Positions 9,007-17,616 of a DNA stretch of 64,000 bases are shown piece by piece. The stretch comes from Holophagales bacterium (GTDB taxonomy: Bacteria > Acidobacteriota > Thermoanaerobaculia > Multivoradales > JAGPDF01). Within the stretch, counting starts at the first letter, position 1; each line of letters opens with the position of its first letter. The stretch spans positions 2,325,501 through 2,389,500 of the forward strand of contig CP064972.1 of assembly GCA_016699405.1 (NCBI GenBank), written 5' to 3'. Made by a program: the position numbers and the translations under genes. The notes beneath the pieces were generated by a model, which saw only the letters and a list, made by a program, of their open reading frames with translations, was not told the origin of the DNA and made no database searches.

Positions 9007-11256
9007 TCAGCCGGCGGCGACGTCCGCGCGGTCGAAGCGCAACGCCTGACGGTAGCGGTTGATCGCCGCCAGGACGCCACCCGCGAAGATCAGATAGAGA
9101 CCGATCCAGACGAGCTGGATGAGCGGCTTGTGGGTCACGTCGAGCGAGAGGTGGGCCGGTGTGCCCTTGAGCTCGGCGAGGCCGTCGACGGCGATCTCGA
9201 TCGCCCCGCGTTCGGCGTCGATGCCGGATAGGGCGATCGTCGCGCCGTCAGGCAGCGTCAGCGGCTGGAACTCGCTGCGCCCGTCGGGGCTGAAGGAGAA
9301 GAGCGGCATGGCCCGCGTCGTCTGTCCGCCGCGCGTGATCTCGAGAACCGCGCCAACGGTCATCGGGCCCGCCGAAGCGTTCATCGCGCCGTGATCGGCC
9401 CCCTGCAGGTCGAAGCCGAGGAAGCGGAAGCCGACGCCGCCGCGCTCGACGCTCTGGTCCTTGGCGAGGGTGATCCGTCCACCGGGCTCGCCCGGGTTGT
9501 ATTCGAGCGGCGAGATGTAGAGATCCTGCAGCGGCATCGTCTTGACGTGAGGATTGGCCATCATCTGCTGCGTGCGGTCGTTGAGGAACAGCTTCGGATA
9601 GGCCATGTAGCGCGAGCCGTCGGCGCGCACCACCTCGACCTCCATCCGCTCCTTCTCGTCGGCCGTCCGCGGAACGTAGCGATGGAACGTCAGGGTGAGA
9701 TCGCCGACCGCCTTCGGGACGCCGCGCTCGAGCGTCACCTTCTCGCTCGTGTCGTAGGCCGAGGAGGCGAGGAAGCCGATCAGGATGACGCCGACGCCGA
9801 CGTGCGTCAGGTAGCCGCCGGCGGTCTTCAGGCCGCCCCGCCGGATGAGGGCGACGGCCGTCGCCAGGTTGCCGGCGACCGCCAGCGAAGCGAGGAAGAT
9901 GAAGAGCAGGTGGAACGGATCGTGGACGGCGACCACCACCGCGACGATCGTGACCACGGCGGCCACGGCGAGCGGCAGCCGGGCCTGGCGGAGAATGCCG
10001 GCCACCCCGCCGCTCTCGCGCCAGGTGAGGTAGGGGATGAGCGAGAGCAGGAAAGCGATGAGCAGGGCGATCGGCGTGTTGACCCGGTTGTAGAACTCCG
10101 GCCCGACCTGCCCGGGGTTCTCGAGGAAGCGGGTGAGCAGCGGCGCCGAGGTGCCGAAGGTCACCACCACGGCCGAGGTCAGCAGGGCGATCGAGCCGAG
10201 CACGAGGAACGAGCCGCGAGAGAGGAACGGGTCCTCGTTGGGAACGGCCGGGATCTCGCGGAATCGCGTCGCGATGAGCCAGACCGCCATGCCGACGAAG
10301 AAGACCATCAACGCGATCAGCCAGCCCGAAATCCCCAGGTCGACGAAGCTGTGCACCGAGAAGTCGGCCAGCACGCCGGAGCGGGTGAGGAAGGTGCCGT
10401 AGAGCACCGAGAGATAGACCAGCGAGGCGAGCACGACGTTGGCACGACGGTAGCGCCCGCGCGTCCGTTCCAGATAGAGACCGTGAATGAGCGCGGTGCC
10501 GAAGATCCAGGGGATGAGCGAGGCGTTCTCCACCGGATCCCAGCCCCAGTAGCCGCCCCAGCCCAGCGTCTTGTAGGCCCAGTAGCCGCCCATCAGGATC
10601 GCCACCCCGAGCACCAGGAAGCCGAAGAGCGCCCAGGGGAAGGCGCGCACCGCCCAGCCCTCGTAGTCGCGCCGCCAGAGCGCGGCCATGGCGAAGGCGA
10701 AGGGGATGGCGCTCGCCGCGTAGCCGATGAACATGATCGGCGGATGGATCACCATCCAGTTGTCCTGCAGCAGCGGATTCAGCCCGACCCCGTCGGCGGG
10801 CGTCTGGGGCAGCATCACGAAGGGGTTCTCGCGCACCAGGATCAGCAGCAGCGCGATCTGGGTGAGCACGAAGGTCCCCATCACCGGCGCTTCGTCTCGG
10901 CCCGCAGCGCGGGCGAGCGGCAGGCCGAGCAGCGAGCCCCAGAGCAGCCAGATGAGGAAGCTCCCCTTCTGTCCGGCCCAGAAGGCGGCGAGCTGGAAGT
11001 GCGTCGGCAGCTCGTTGCCCGAGTACTGGTAGACGTACTCGATGCGGTAGTCCCGCAGGTAGAGGCAGACGAGCAGGACCGCCGAGGCGAGGACGATCGA
11101 GATCGCGAAGAAGCGGTAGGAGGTGCGGGCGAAGCGCCGCGACGCCTCGTCGCCGCCGAGCGCCGCGGCGTAACCGTAGAGCGCGGCGAAGGCGAAAGCG
11201 CAAGCGCACCAGAGCGCCAGGGCGCCTGGCAGGTAGAGCGACGAGAGATAGGTCAT
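9007..11256 (-). CDS. ccmF: Cytochrome c heme lyase subunit CcmF
   Basis: CcmF is the membrane protein that moves heme from holo-CcmE to apocytochrome c on the outer face of the membrane. The 749-residue protein has many membrane helices, the tryptophan-rich WWD heme-handling motif (GWGGYWGWDPVENASLIPW) and the conserved LTRSGVLADFSVHSF stretch of the CcmF/CcsA superfamily. A periplasmic domain precedes the last helix near the C-terminus. It is the last gene of the leftward ccm operon, 7 bases after ccmE. Confidence 0.95.
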   Translation of the reverse strand: MTYLSSLYLPGALALWCACAFAFAALYGYAAALGGDEASRRFARTSYRFFAISIVLASAVLLVCLYLRDYRIEYVYQYSGNELPTHFQLAAFWAGQKGSFLIWLLWGSLLGLPLARAAGRDEAPVMGTFVLTQIALLLILVRENPFVMLPQTPADGVGLNPLLQDNWMVIHPPIMFIGYAASAIPFAFAMAALWRRDYEGWAVRAFPWALFGFLVLGVAILMGGYWAYKTLGWGGYWGWDPVENASLIPWIFGTALIHGLYLERTRGRYRRANVVLASLVYLSVLYGTFLTRSGVLADFSVHSFVDLGISGWLIALMVFFVGMAVWLIATRFREIPAVPNEDPFLSRGSFLVLGSIALLTSAVVVTFGTSAPLLTRFLENPGQVGPEFYNRVNTPIALLIAFLLSLIPYLTWRESGGVAGILRQARLPLAVAAVVTIVAVVVAVHDPFHLLFIFLASLAVAGNLATAVALIRRGGLKTAGGYLTHVGVGVILIGFLASSAYDTSEKVTLERGVPKAVGDLTLTFHRYVPRTADEKERMEVEVVRADGSRYMAYPKLFLNDRTQQMMANPHVKTMPLQDLYISPLEYNPGEPGGRITLAKDQSVERGGVGFRFLGFDLQGADHGAMNASAGPMTVGAVLEITRGGQTTRAMPLFSFSPDGRSEFQPLTLPDGATIALSGIDAERGAIEIAVDGLAELKGTPAHLSLDVTHKPLIQLVWIGLYLIFAGGVLAAINRYRQALRFDRADVAAG

Positions 11257-11263
11257 CGGGACC

Positions 11264-11659
11264 TCAGCTGTAGGTCTTCACTTCGGCGCCCTGGTACTTG
11301 CTGGGGCACTTGACGAGCAGCTTGCCGGCGGCGAACTCGTTGCGCGTGGCGTCGAAGTTGCCGATCGCCACGATGCTGATGGCGTCCTCGAAGTTGGCCG
11401 GTTTGACGCCGTGGTAGCGCACCGTCATCTTCTCCTGCGACGCCGGGTCGACGAGGTTGAAGACGAGGGCCGCCTCCGCCTCGTCGTAGCGCGAGCTCCC
11501 CTTGTCGAGGCCGCCGGCCACCTGCACCGTGCGGCCGAGCGAGCGCGCTTCGGGGTAGGAGACGTAGGGAGTCAGCGTCGAGCGGAACGAGGCCAGCGAG
11601 AAGCCGGCGAAGGCGACGAGGAGCAGCGCTCCGAGAATGTAGTAGCCACGTCGGCTCAT
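11264..11659 (-). CDS. ccmE: Heme chaperone CcmE, cysteine (CxxxY) variant
   Basis: CcmE is the membrane-anchored periplasmic chaperone that takes heme from CcmC and passes it to CcmF. The 131-residue protein has one N-terminal membrane anchor (residues about 7-25) and the OB-fold core. In the classical protein a histidine in an H-x-x-x-Y motif binds heme covalently. Here the position reads C118-P-S-K-Y122, so cysteine replaces histidine, as in the variant Ccm systems of Desulfovibrio and archaea. Its start overlaps the ccmD stop (ATGA). Confidence 0.93.
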   Translation of the reverse strand: MSRRGYYILGALLLVAFAGFSLASFRSTLTPYVSYPEARSLGRTVQVAGGLDKGSSRYDEAEAALVFNLVDPASQEKMTVRYHGVKPANFEDAISIVAIGNFDATRNEFAAGKLLVKCPSKYQGAEVKTYS

Positions 11660-11772
11660 CGTTCTTTCTCCGTCTCGTCGAGTCGGCGCTGCAGTCGCAG
11701 CAGGTAGAGGAAGATGCCGCTCCAGATGATCAGGTTGACGGCCACCAGGGCCCAGTTGCTGCTGTCGTTCAT
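11656..11772 (-). CDS. ccmD: Small membrane protein CcmD
   Basis: A 38-residue protein (MNDSSNWALVAVNLIIWSG...) with one membrane helix and a charged tail ending in LRLQRRLDETEKER. This is the usual size and layout of CcmD, which helps release holo-CcmE from the CcmABC complex. It overlaps the ccmC stop and the ccmE start by four bases each. Position between ccmC and ccmE is the main evidence. Confidence 0.8.
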   Translation of the reverse strand: MNDSSNWALVAVNLIIWSGIFLYLLRLQRRLDETEKER

Positions 11773-12440
11773 GCGCTGGCCCCTCCGTCCGGCAACGCGT
11801 CGGCCCGAGCCTGGACGCGGGTCTGCAGGCGGTGCATCCAGAAGAAGAGAACGGTGAACGCGAGCGAGCTCGCGATGAGCACCTGCAACATCTTCGAGTC
11901 CATCTCGATCTTCCCGCGGACGTTGACCACGGTGTCGGGATGGAGCGAGAAGGTCAGGCGCGGCAGGATGAAGTAGAGGAACGGCGCCACCACCAGGCCG
12001 AGAACGGCGTAGGCCGCGGCGAGTCGCCGCCGCGTCTCCGGCTCTTCGACCGCGGCGCGCAGCGCGAGATAAGCGGCGTAGAAGAGCATGGCGAGGACGA
12101 TCGACGTCTGCCGCGGGTCCCAGTTCCAGTAGGCGCCCCACATCACCCGCGCCCACAGCGCGCCGGTGACCGTGGCGAGCACGCAGAAGAGCAGGCCGAG
12201 CTGCACGGCGACGTGCGCCGCGCGATCGTGCGCCAGGCTGCGCGCACCGGCGAGGAAGCGGATGCTCCACACGCCGGCGACGGCGAAGGCGACGAACGAA
12301 ACCCAGGCCATCGGTACGTGGAAGAAGAGGATGCGCGACGACTGCCCGACGAATCCTTCGGCGAGCGGCGCGTAGAAGAACGCGGCCCAGATGACGACCG
12401 CGATCCACAGCCAGAGGAACCAGGGGAGGATCTTGTTCAT
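11769..12440 (-). CDS. ccmC: Heme exporter/handling protein CcmC
   Basis: CcmC loads heme onto CcmE at the periplasmic face. The 223-residue protein has about six membrane helices, the WWD motif (WGAYWNWDPRQT) and two flanking histidines in FFHVPMAW and SLHPDT that fit the heme axial ligands. Length is normal. It overlaps ccmB and ccmD by ATGA junctions, so the operon is translationally coupled. Confidence 0.95.
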   Translation of the reverse strand: MNKILPWFLWLWIAVVIWAAFFYAPLAEGFVGQSSRILFFHVPMAWVSFVAFAVAGVWSIRFLAGARSLAHDRAAHVAVQLGLLFCVLATVTGALWARVMWGAYWNWDPRQTSIVLAMLFYAAYLALRAAVEEPETRRRLAAAYAVLGLVVAPFLYFILPRLTFSLHPDTVVNVRGKIEMDSKMLQVLIASSLAFTVLFFWMHRLQTRVQARADALPDGGASA

Positions 12441-13123
12441 GGGTTCCAGATTGCCGGGAAGAGCATGAGGCCGGCGATCGTCACCGAGGCATCATATAGC
12501 AGCAATTGCAGGAGAAAACTCTCGTTGGCGACTCCGGTTACGGCGACGCGCGTGACCTCGATGGCGAGCAGCATCAAGGGCAGGAGGATCGGGAAAGAGA
12601 GCACCGCGAAGAGCGTTCCCTGACCTCGCGCCTGGCCGACGATCGACGCCACGAGCGTGCTGCCGGCGGCGAGCCCGTAGCCGCCGCCGGCGAGCGCGGC
12701 GACGAACAACAGCGGCCGCGCCACCGGCATCTGCATCATCGCGACGAAGAGCGGCGCGGTCACTGCCTCGATGACGAGAAAGAGGGTGAGCGAATAGGCG
12801 AGCTTGCCGGCGAAGAGTGCCGACGGCGTCGCCGCCAGACGGAGCGCGGTGGCGGTGTGCTTCTCCTCTTCGGCGCCGAAGACGCGCGGCAGTCCGGCGG
12901 CAGCGGCGAAGAGCAGGATCAGCCAGAGCAGCATCGGCAGCACCGTGGCGCGCGCCGGAGCGTTCGTGCCGAGCGGGCCGAGCGCGACGCTCACCACGAC
13001 GAGCGTGGTCACCGCGAAGAGCAGCACCGTGTTGAAGGCGTAGCGCGTGCGCAGCTCGCAGCGCCAGTCCTTCACGAAAACGGCGGCCGCTTCAGTGGCC
13101 CAGGTCGATGCGGCTGGCGACAC
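12437..13123 (-). CDS. ccmB: ABC transporter permease CcmB
   Basis: CcmB is the permease partner of the CcmA ATPase; together they drive release of heme-loaded CcmE from CcmC. The 228-residue protein has about six hydrophobic segments and a family-typical N-terminus (VFVKDWRCELRTRYAFNTVLLFAV). The GTG start at 13123 lies inside ccmA (32-base overlap). Confidence 0.92.
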   Translation of the reverse strand: MSPAASTWATEAAAVFVKDWRCELRTRYAFNTVLLFAVTTLVVVSVALGPLGTNAPARATVLPMLLWLILLFAAAAGLPRVFGAEEEKHTATALRLAATPSALFAGKLAYSLTLFLVIEAVTAPLFVAMMQMPVARPLLFVAALAGGGYGLAAGSTLVASIVGQARGQGTLFAVLSFPILLPLMLLAIEVTRVAVTGVANESFLLQLLLYDASVTIAGLMLFPAIWNP

Positions 13124-13727
13124 CCGGCAGCTCCAGTCGAGAGGGGTTGGCGACGATGGCGAGTCCGCCGCCGGCGAGATGCTCGGCGAGCAGCGTGCCG
13201 GCGAGCGCCGCGCCGCCCGCGTCGAAGTGCTCGAGCGGCTCGTCGAGCAGCAGCAGGCGCGGATGGTGCAGCAGTGCGAAGGCCCAGCGCAGACGCTGGC
13301 GCATGCCGGAGGAGAGCGCCCCGCTGCGCCGGTCGGCGGGCAACGCGACGCGTTCGCGCAGCGCCTCGCCGCGCTCGCGCGGCAGGCCGCGCAGGCGGCA
13401 GAAGAACTCGAGGTTCTCGGCGACGGTCAGTTCCTCGTAGAAGGCGAGGTCGGGGGAGAGGAAGCCGATCCGTTCGCGCCGCTCGCGCGCCGAGAGCTCG
13501 CGTCCGTCTTCGACCAGGCGGATCGACCCGGCGTCCGGGGCGAGCAGCCCGGCGAGGCACTTGAGAAGCGTCGATTTGCCCGAACCGTTGTGACCGGTGA
13601 CCGCGAGCACTTCGCCGTTGGCGACGCGACCGCCGACGCCGCCGAGCACGCGCAGGCGGCCGAAGGCGCGGCGAATCCCCTCGAACTCCAGACGGTCTCC
13701 GGCGGCTGCTGGCAGGTCGCGTTCCAT
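13092..13727 (-). CDS. ccmA: ABC transporter ATPase CcmA
   Basis: ATPase of the CcmAB complex. The 211-residue protein has the Walker A motif GHNGSGKST, an ABC signature LSSGMRQRL, Walker B LLLLDEP and a short C-terminus typical of CcmA. ATG 13727 was chosen for the normal family length; the open frame extends further upstream into the neighbouring gene. It is the first gene of the leftward operon ccmABCDEF. The 92 bases to the divergent HEAT-cyclophilin gene should hold promoters for both sides. Confidence 0.93.
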   Translation of the reverse strand: MERDLPAAAGDRLEFEGIRRAFGRLRVLGGVGGRVANGEVLAVTGHNGSGKSTLLKCLAGLLAPDAGSIRLVEDGRELSARERRERIGFLSPDLAFYEELTVAENLEFFCRLRGLPRERGEALRERVALPADRRSGALSSGMRQRLRWAFALLHHPRLLLLDEPLEHFDAGGAALAGTLLAEHLAGGGLAIVANPSRLELPGVASRIDLGH

Positions 13728-13819
13728 CGGCGGCGGATTATGCAGCACAAGGGGCCGGCAGCGGAGTGGAGCGGACGACTCTCGCGACGTTCGGCGCACC
13801 GGCGGCGTAGCATGAAGGG

Positions 13820-15889
13820 ATGAACACGCTCCGCCGACGTCGCCTCCCCTGGCTCCTGCTGCTTCCGCTGCTGCTGGCCCCGGCCTGTGCCGAGCGATCC
13901 CGTCCGTCGGGGGACGCCGGTCTGCCGTCGTCGGCCGCCCTCGAGCTCGACAACCGAGCGACCCTGCTCTTGCTCGCCGACCGGCGCGAGCTGGTGCGCA
14001 TGCCGCTCGACCGGGCGCTGCTCGGCGGTCCGCAGCTGCGCGAGGACCTCGCCGTCGCGCTCGGCCGGATCGGCGACCCGCAGGGCCGGGCGATGCTCGA
14101 GGGGCTCGCTGTCGACGAGGCGGTCGCGGTGCGCCGGGCGGCGGTCTTCGGTCTCGGCGAGCTCGGGGTGCGGGAGGCCGAGGCTCGGCTGCTGGTCGCA
14201 GCCACCGACGCCGATCGCGAAGTGGGGGCGCTCGCCGTCGAAGCGCTCGGCAAGATCGGGGCCTCGCTCGCCGAGATCCGTCCGCGCCTGGCGGCGCTCG
14301 GTGAGGTCGAGTCCGAGGCCCGCCTCCTCCCCTTCCTCTTCCGCTTCCACGAACCGGCCGCACTCGAGGTGGGCCGGGTGACGCTCTTCGAGAAGGCCTC
14401 GCCCTGGCGCGGCGCGGCGGCATACGGAATCGCGCGCTATCCGCGTCCGGAGGCGGCGCCGATCCTGCGAGAGCTGTTGGCGGACGCCGATCCGGCGATC
14501 CAGGCGATCGCCGCCCGAGGGCTCGGGGAGGTGGGGGATCCGGGAGATCTCGCGCCGCTCCGCCGCACGCTCGATGCCGCGATCGCCGAGGGGGCGGACA
14601 GCCCGGCGATCCAGGCGATGCGGGCCGGGGCGAAGCTTCGTGGGCGCAGCCACGCTGCGGCGCCGGCTGACGAGTGGGCTTGGCCGGAGACGCTCGGCGG
14701 GCTCTTCGCCCACCCCTCGGCCGGAGTGCGAATCACCGCGCTCGAGGCGGCGGCGAGCTTCGCCGCCGGAGCGCCAGCCGAAAGCGCTCTGGTCGCCGCC
14801 TTGGCCGAGCGATGGGAGCACGCCGAGACGACCCGCGAACGCGAGCTCGCCCTCCTGGCGCTCGCGGTGAGCGCGGCCCCGGTCGCGCGAACCGCCGTGC
14901 GTCAGGCGGCGACGAACGAATCGGCGGTCCTGCGCGCCGCGGCGGCCGCTGGCGCCGGTCGGGTGGGGGATCTCGAACTGCTGACCCAGCTCGCGTCCGA
15001 TCCCTCGCCACGGGTTCGACTCGCGGTGCTCGAAGCGCGACTGGTGGCCCCTCCGGCCGAGGCGGCGGCGTGGGCGCGGCAGGCGCTCACCGATGCCGAT
15101 CCGCCGATCCGGTCGACGGCGCTCGACTGGTGGGCGGAGCACCCGGGACTGCCGGTCGAGGCGCTCGTCGCCGCGGCGGCGGCGGGCCGGCCCGCCACCG
15201 AGCTCGAGGACGACCGACTCGCCGCGGTGCGTGCGCTGGCCGGGCTCGCCAAGGCCCGAGTCGAGGAGCGGGGTGCCTGCCTCCTGGCGCTCGATGCCCT
15301 GACCCGGGACGGGAGCTATCTGGTGCGGCGCGAGGCGATCCAGGCCTTGCGCGGCCTCGGCGAGACGCCGGCGCCGCTCGCCCCGTTGGAGACGCGACGT
15401 CAGCTCTCGGCCTACCGCGACATCCTCCAGCAGACCGCTCGCCCGCGGTTCGTGGCGATGGAGACCGCCCGCGGTCGGTTGCTGCTCGAGCTCGCCTGCC
15501 GTGAGGCCCCGATGACCTGTCTCTCCTTCCTGCACCTGGCCGAAGGCGGCTACTTCGACGGTCAGGTCTTCCACCGCGTGGTCCCCGACTTCGTGATCCA
15601 GGCGGGCGATCCGCGCGGCGACGGCTGGGGTGGACCCGGCTACACCCTGCGCGACGAGATCAACCGCCTGCGCTACCAACCGGGGGCCCTCGGCATGGCG
15701 CTCTCGGGTCCGGACACCGGGGGCAGCCAGTTTTTCCTCACCCTCACGGCGCAGCCGCACCTCGACGGCGGCTACACGGTCTTCGGACACCTCGTCGAGG
15801 GGGCCGAGGTGGCGGCGCGGATCGTCCAGGGAGACACGATCGTCCGGGTTCGTGAGGTCGCAGGCAGAGCTTCGGCGGCGAAGCGTTGA
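13820..15889 (+). CDS. HEAT-repeat lipoprotein with C-terminal cyclophilin domain
   Basis: A 689-residue fusion. The N-terminus is a lipoprotein signal (Arg-rich start, Leu-rich core, LAPAC lipobox). About residues 50-530 are HEAT-like helical repeats (LAVALGRIGDP, AVFGLGELGV, AVEALGKIGA and so on). About 545-689 is a cyclophilin-type peptidyl-prolyl isomerase with the active-site stretch VFHRVVPDFVIQAGDPRGDG and the GSQFFLTL motif. The substrate-binding tryptophan of CypA is His here, as bacterial forms often vary. It probably helps fold exported proteins, with the HEAT part recruiting clients (inference). It diverges from the ccm operon. Confidence 0.9.
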   Translation: MNTLRRRRLPWLLLLPLLLAPACAERSRPSGDAGLPSSAALELDNRATLLLLADRRELVRMPLDRALLGGPQLREDLAVALGRIGDPQGRAMLEGLAVDEAVAVRRAAVFGLGELGVREAEARLLVAATDADREVGALAVEALGKIGASLAEIRPRLAALGEVESEARLLPFLFRFHEPAALEVGRVTLFEKASPWRGAAAYGIARYPRPEAAPILRELLADADPAIQAIAARGLGEVGDPGDLAPLRRTLDAAIAEGADSPAIQAMRAGAKLRGRSHAAAPADEWAWPETLGGLFAHPSAGVRITALEAAASFAAGAPAESALVAALAERWEHAETTRERELALLALAVSAAPVARTAVRQAATNESAVLRAAAAAGAGRVGDLELLTQLASDPSPRVRLAVLEARLVAPPAEAAAWARQALTDADPPIRSTALDWWAEHPGLPVEALVAAAAAGRPATELEDDRLAAVRALAGLAKARVEERGACLLALDALTRDGSYLVRREAIQALRGLGETPAPLAPLETRRQLSAYRDILQQTARPRFVAMETARGRLLLELACREAPMTCLSFLHLAEGGYFDGQVFHRVVPDFVIQAGDPRGDGWGGPGYTLRDEINRLRYQPGALGMALSGPDTGGSQFFLTLTAQPHLDGGYTVFGHLVEGAEVAARIVQGDTIVRVREVAGRASAAKR

Positions 15890-15903
15890 AGTAAGATCCG
15901 GTC

Positions 15904-16560
15904 GTGCGACGACACTGCGCATCGCTCCTTTTCGTGCTCATGGCAACCGCCCTCGGGTGTGCGACGACGGCGACGTCGCGCCCCGGTTCGGCGGTGGCCC
16001 CGGCTGCTCCGGCGGCGACGCCGGCCCCGGCCGTAGCCACGCCGGCCCCGGCCGTAGCCACGCCGGCCCCGGCCGTAGCCACGCCGGCCCCGGCCGCACA
16101 TCCTGCTCCCGTGGTCCTCGTCGGAACCTATCCGCGCTCGGCGATCGTCGAGGCGCTGCCGGCCTGGGGCGCGGCGATCGGGCAGGCGAGCCCGGACGCT
16201 CGAGCCGCGGCGGGACTGCTCGACATCGCCCCCGGCCCCCGCGTCCTGGTGCTCTTCGGCAGTTGGTGCGGCGACAGTCGCCGTGAGCTCACCCGGTTGT
16301 GGAGCGCCTTCGACCTCGCCGGCGGCGAGCCGCGCTTCGAGATCCGCTATGTGGCGGTCGACCGGGCCAAGCACGAGCCGGCCGAGATGACGGCCGGTCG
16401 TGATCTCCGCTTCGTTCCGACCTTCATCGTCGAGCGCGACGGGCACGAGGTCGGCCGCATCGTCGAGGTCTCGCCCAACGGCATCGAGCGTGACCTCCTG
16501 GACCTGCTCTCCGGGGCGCGCTCCGGGGTCATCTCCGCCAGGACCGATCTCGGTCCCTGA
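15904..16560 (+). CDS. Thioredoxin-fold lipoprotein, single-cysteine active site
   Basis: A 218-residue protein starting at GTG 15904, 14 bases after the HEAT-cyclophilin gene. Signal peptide and lipobox (ATALGC) are followed by a linker of A-T-P-A-P-A-V repeats (about residues 35-65). The rest is a thioredoxin fold with VLVLFGSWCGDSRREL at the active-site position and a cis-proline in FVPTFIV. The usual C-x-x-C is C-G-D-S, so a disulfide reductase mechanism is doubtful; a monothiol or binding role is possible. Pairing with a PPIase suggests extracytoplasmic protein folding. Confidence 0.82.
   Translation: MRRHCASLLFVLMATALGCATTATSRPGSAVAPAAPAATPAPAVATPAPAVATPAPAVATPAPAAHPAPVVLVGTYPRSAIVEALPAWGAAIGQASPDARAAAGLLDIAPGPRVLVLFGSWCGDSRRELTRLWSAFDLAGGEPRFEIRYVAVDRAKHEPAEMTAGRDLRFVPTFIVERDGHEVGRIVEVSPNGIERDLLDLLSGARSGVISARTDLGP
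16020..16097 (+). repeat. 21-bp tandem repeat in the linker of the thioredoxin-like gene
   Basis: The unit gccggccccggccgtagccac occurs three times exactly (16020-16040, 16041-16061, 16062-16082) and then partly. It codes for the A-T-P-A-P-A-V linker. The identical copies suggest recent slippage expansion. Confidence 0.88.
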
Positions 16561-16605
16561 TCGCGGCAGTCCGCGCCTCGCCGTTCGAGGTCGCCCGCAT
16601 CGCCC

Positions 16606-17574
16606 ATGCCGTCCCGCCCCCGTCTCCTCGTCCTTGCCGACATTCCGGTCGCGCTGCGCGAGCGCCTGGCGGCGTCGCTCGAGGTCGTCGTCGAGCCGCT
16701 CGGCGTGGCCCGCGAAGAAGAGGTCGCGGCGCGCGTCCCGGGCTTCCACGGCCTGCTGCCGTTGCTCGTCCACCCGGTCGGCGAGAGGGTCTTCGCCGCG
16801 GCACCGCAGCTCGAGATCGTCGCCAACTGCGCTGCCGGGCTCGACAACATCGACCTCGGGGCCGCCAGTCGGCGTGGCATCACGGTCACGAACACCCCCG
16901 GCGTGCTCACCGAGGACACGGCCGATTTCACCTGGGCGCTGCTGCTCGCCGTCACGCGGCGGGTCGTCGAGGCCGACGCCTTCGTCCGGCGGGGTGACTT
17001 CCGGGGTTGGGACCTCAACCTCCTGCTCGGGCGCTCGCTCGGCGGGGCGACCCTCGGCGTCGTCGGATCGGGCCGCATCGGGCAGGCGGTGCTGCGGCGG
17101 GCGCACGCCTTCGGGATGCGCGGGATCTACACCTCGCTCGAGCGGCTGCCCGCCGCGCTGGAGGCCGAGCTCGGTGCCGCCTGGCGGGAGCTCGATGCCC
17201 TGCTCGCCGAGGCCGACGTCGTCTCGCTCCATGTCCCGTTGACCGAGTCCACCCGCCACCTGCTCGACCGGCAGCGGCTCGCGCGGATGAAGCGCGGTGC
17301 CTTCCTGATCAACACGGCGCGCGGCCCGGTGGTCGACGAATCGGCGCTCGTCGAGGCACTCGGCTCCGGACATCTGGCCGGAGCCGGCCTCGACGTCTTC
17401 GAGCGCGAGCCGGCGGTCCACCCCGGGCTGCTCGGGAGCGACCGCGTCGTCCTCGCGCCGCACCTCGGCTCGGCCACCGCGGAGACGCGGTTCCGCATGG
17501 TCGAGCTGGCGGTCGAGTCGCTGCTCGAGCACTTCGTCGCCGGCCGGCGCCCCCGATTGGCGGTCGGACGGTGA
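16606..17574 (+). CDS. D-2-hydroxyacid dehydrogenase (glyoxylate/hydroxypyruvate reductase-like)
   Basis: NAD(P)-dependent reductase of 2-ketoacids, 322 residues. The substrate domain has NCAAGLDNIDLGAASRRGI and the Rossmann domain LGVVGSGRIGQAVLRRA. The catalytic triad is visible: Arg in NTARGPVVDE, Glu in the D-V-F-E-R-E-P segment, and His in LAPHLGSAT. The pattern is closest to glyoxylate/hydroxypyruvate reductases (GyaR/GhrB), but substrate choice is not certain. It is soluble, with no signal peptide. Confidence 0.9.
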   Translation: MPSRPRLLVLADIPVALRERLAASLEVVVEPLGVAREEEVAARVPGFHGLLPLLVHPVGERVFAAAPQLEIVANCAAGLDNIDLGAASRRGITVTNTPGVLTEDTADFTWALLLAVTRRVVEADAFVRRGDFRGWDLNLLLGRSLGGATLGVVGSGRIGQAVLRRAHAFGMRGIYTSLERLPAALEAELGAAWRELDALLAEADVVSLHVPLTESTRHLLDRQRLARMKRGAFLINTARGPVVDESALVEALGSGHLAGAGLDVFEREPAVHPGLLGSDRVVLAPHLGSATAETRFRMVELAVESLLEHFVAGRRPRLAVGR

Positions 17575-17584
17575 CGGCTCCCCC

Positions 17585-17613
17585 TGCAACCTTGCTTCCG
17601 GGCGGGCGTACCT
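17585..17613 (+). promoter_or_regulatory. Candidate ECF-type promoter of the sigma factor gene
   Basis: A TGCAACCTT box (17585-17593) lies 15 bases (from the CC) before CGTACCT (17607-17613). The CAAC/CGT pattern resembles promoters of ECF sigma factors. The expected start of transcription falls at or next to the GTG start at 17617, and no ribosome site is visible, so the mRNA may be leaderless and the gene self-activating. This rests on pattern only. Confidence 0.4.
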
Positions 17614-17616
17614 AGA

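Noticed and set aside
11306..11308. CcmE cysteine as a sequencing error for histidine
   Set aside because: TGC to CAC/CAT would need at least two changes, and C-x-x-x-Y with a preceding K is the known variant pattern.
9391..11313. 640-codon plus-strand frame opposite ccmF
   Set aside because: Charged, low-complexity translation (E/D/R/H-rich); the minus strand clearly encodes CcmF.
16020..16097. CRISPR-like repeat
   Set aside because: Units are directly adjacent without spacers and in frame within a coding linker.
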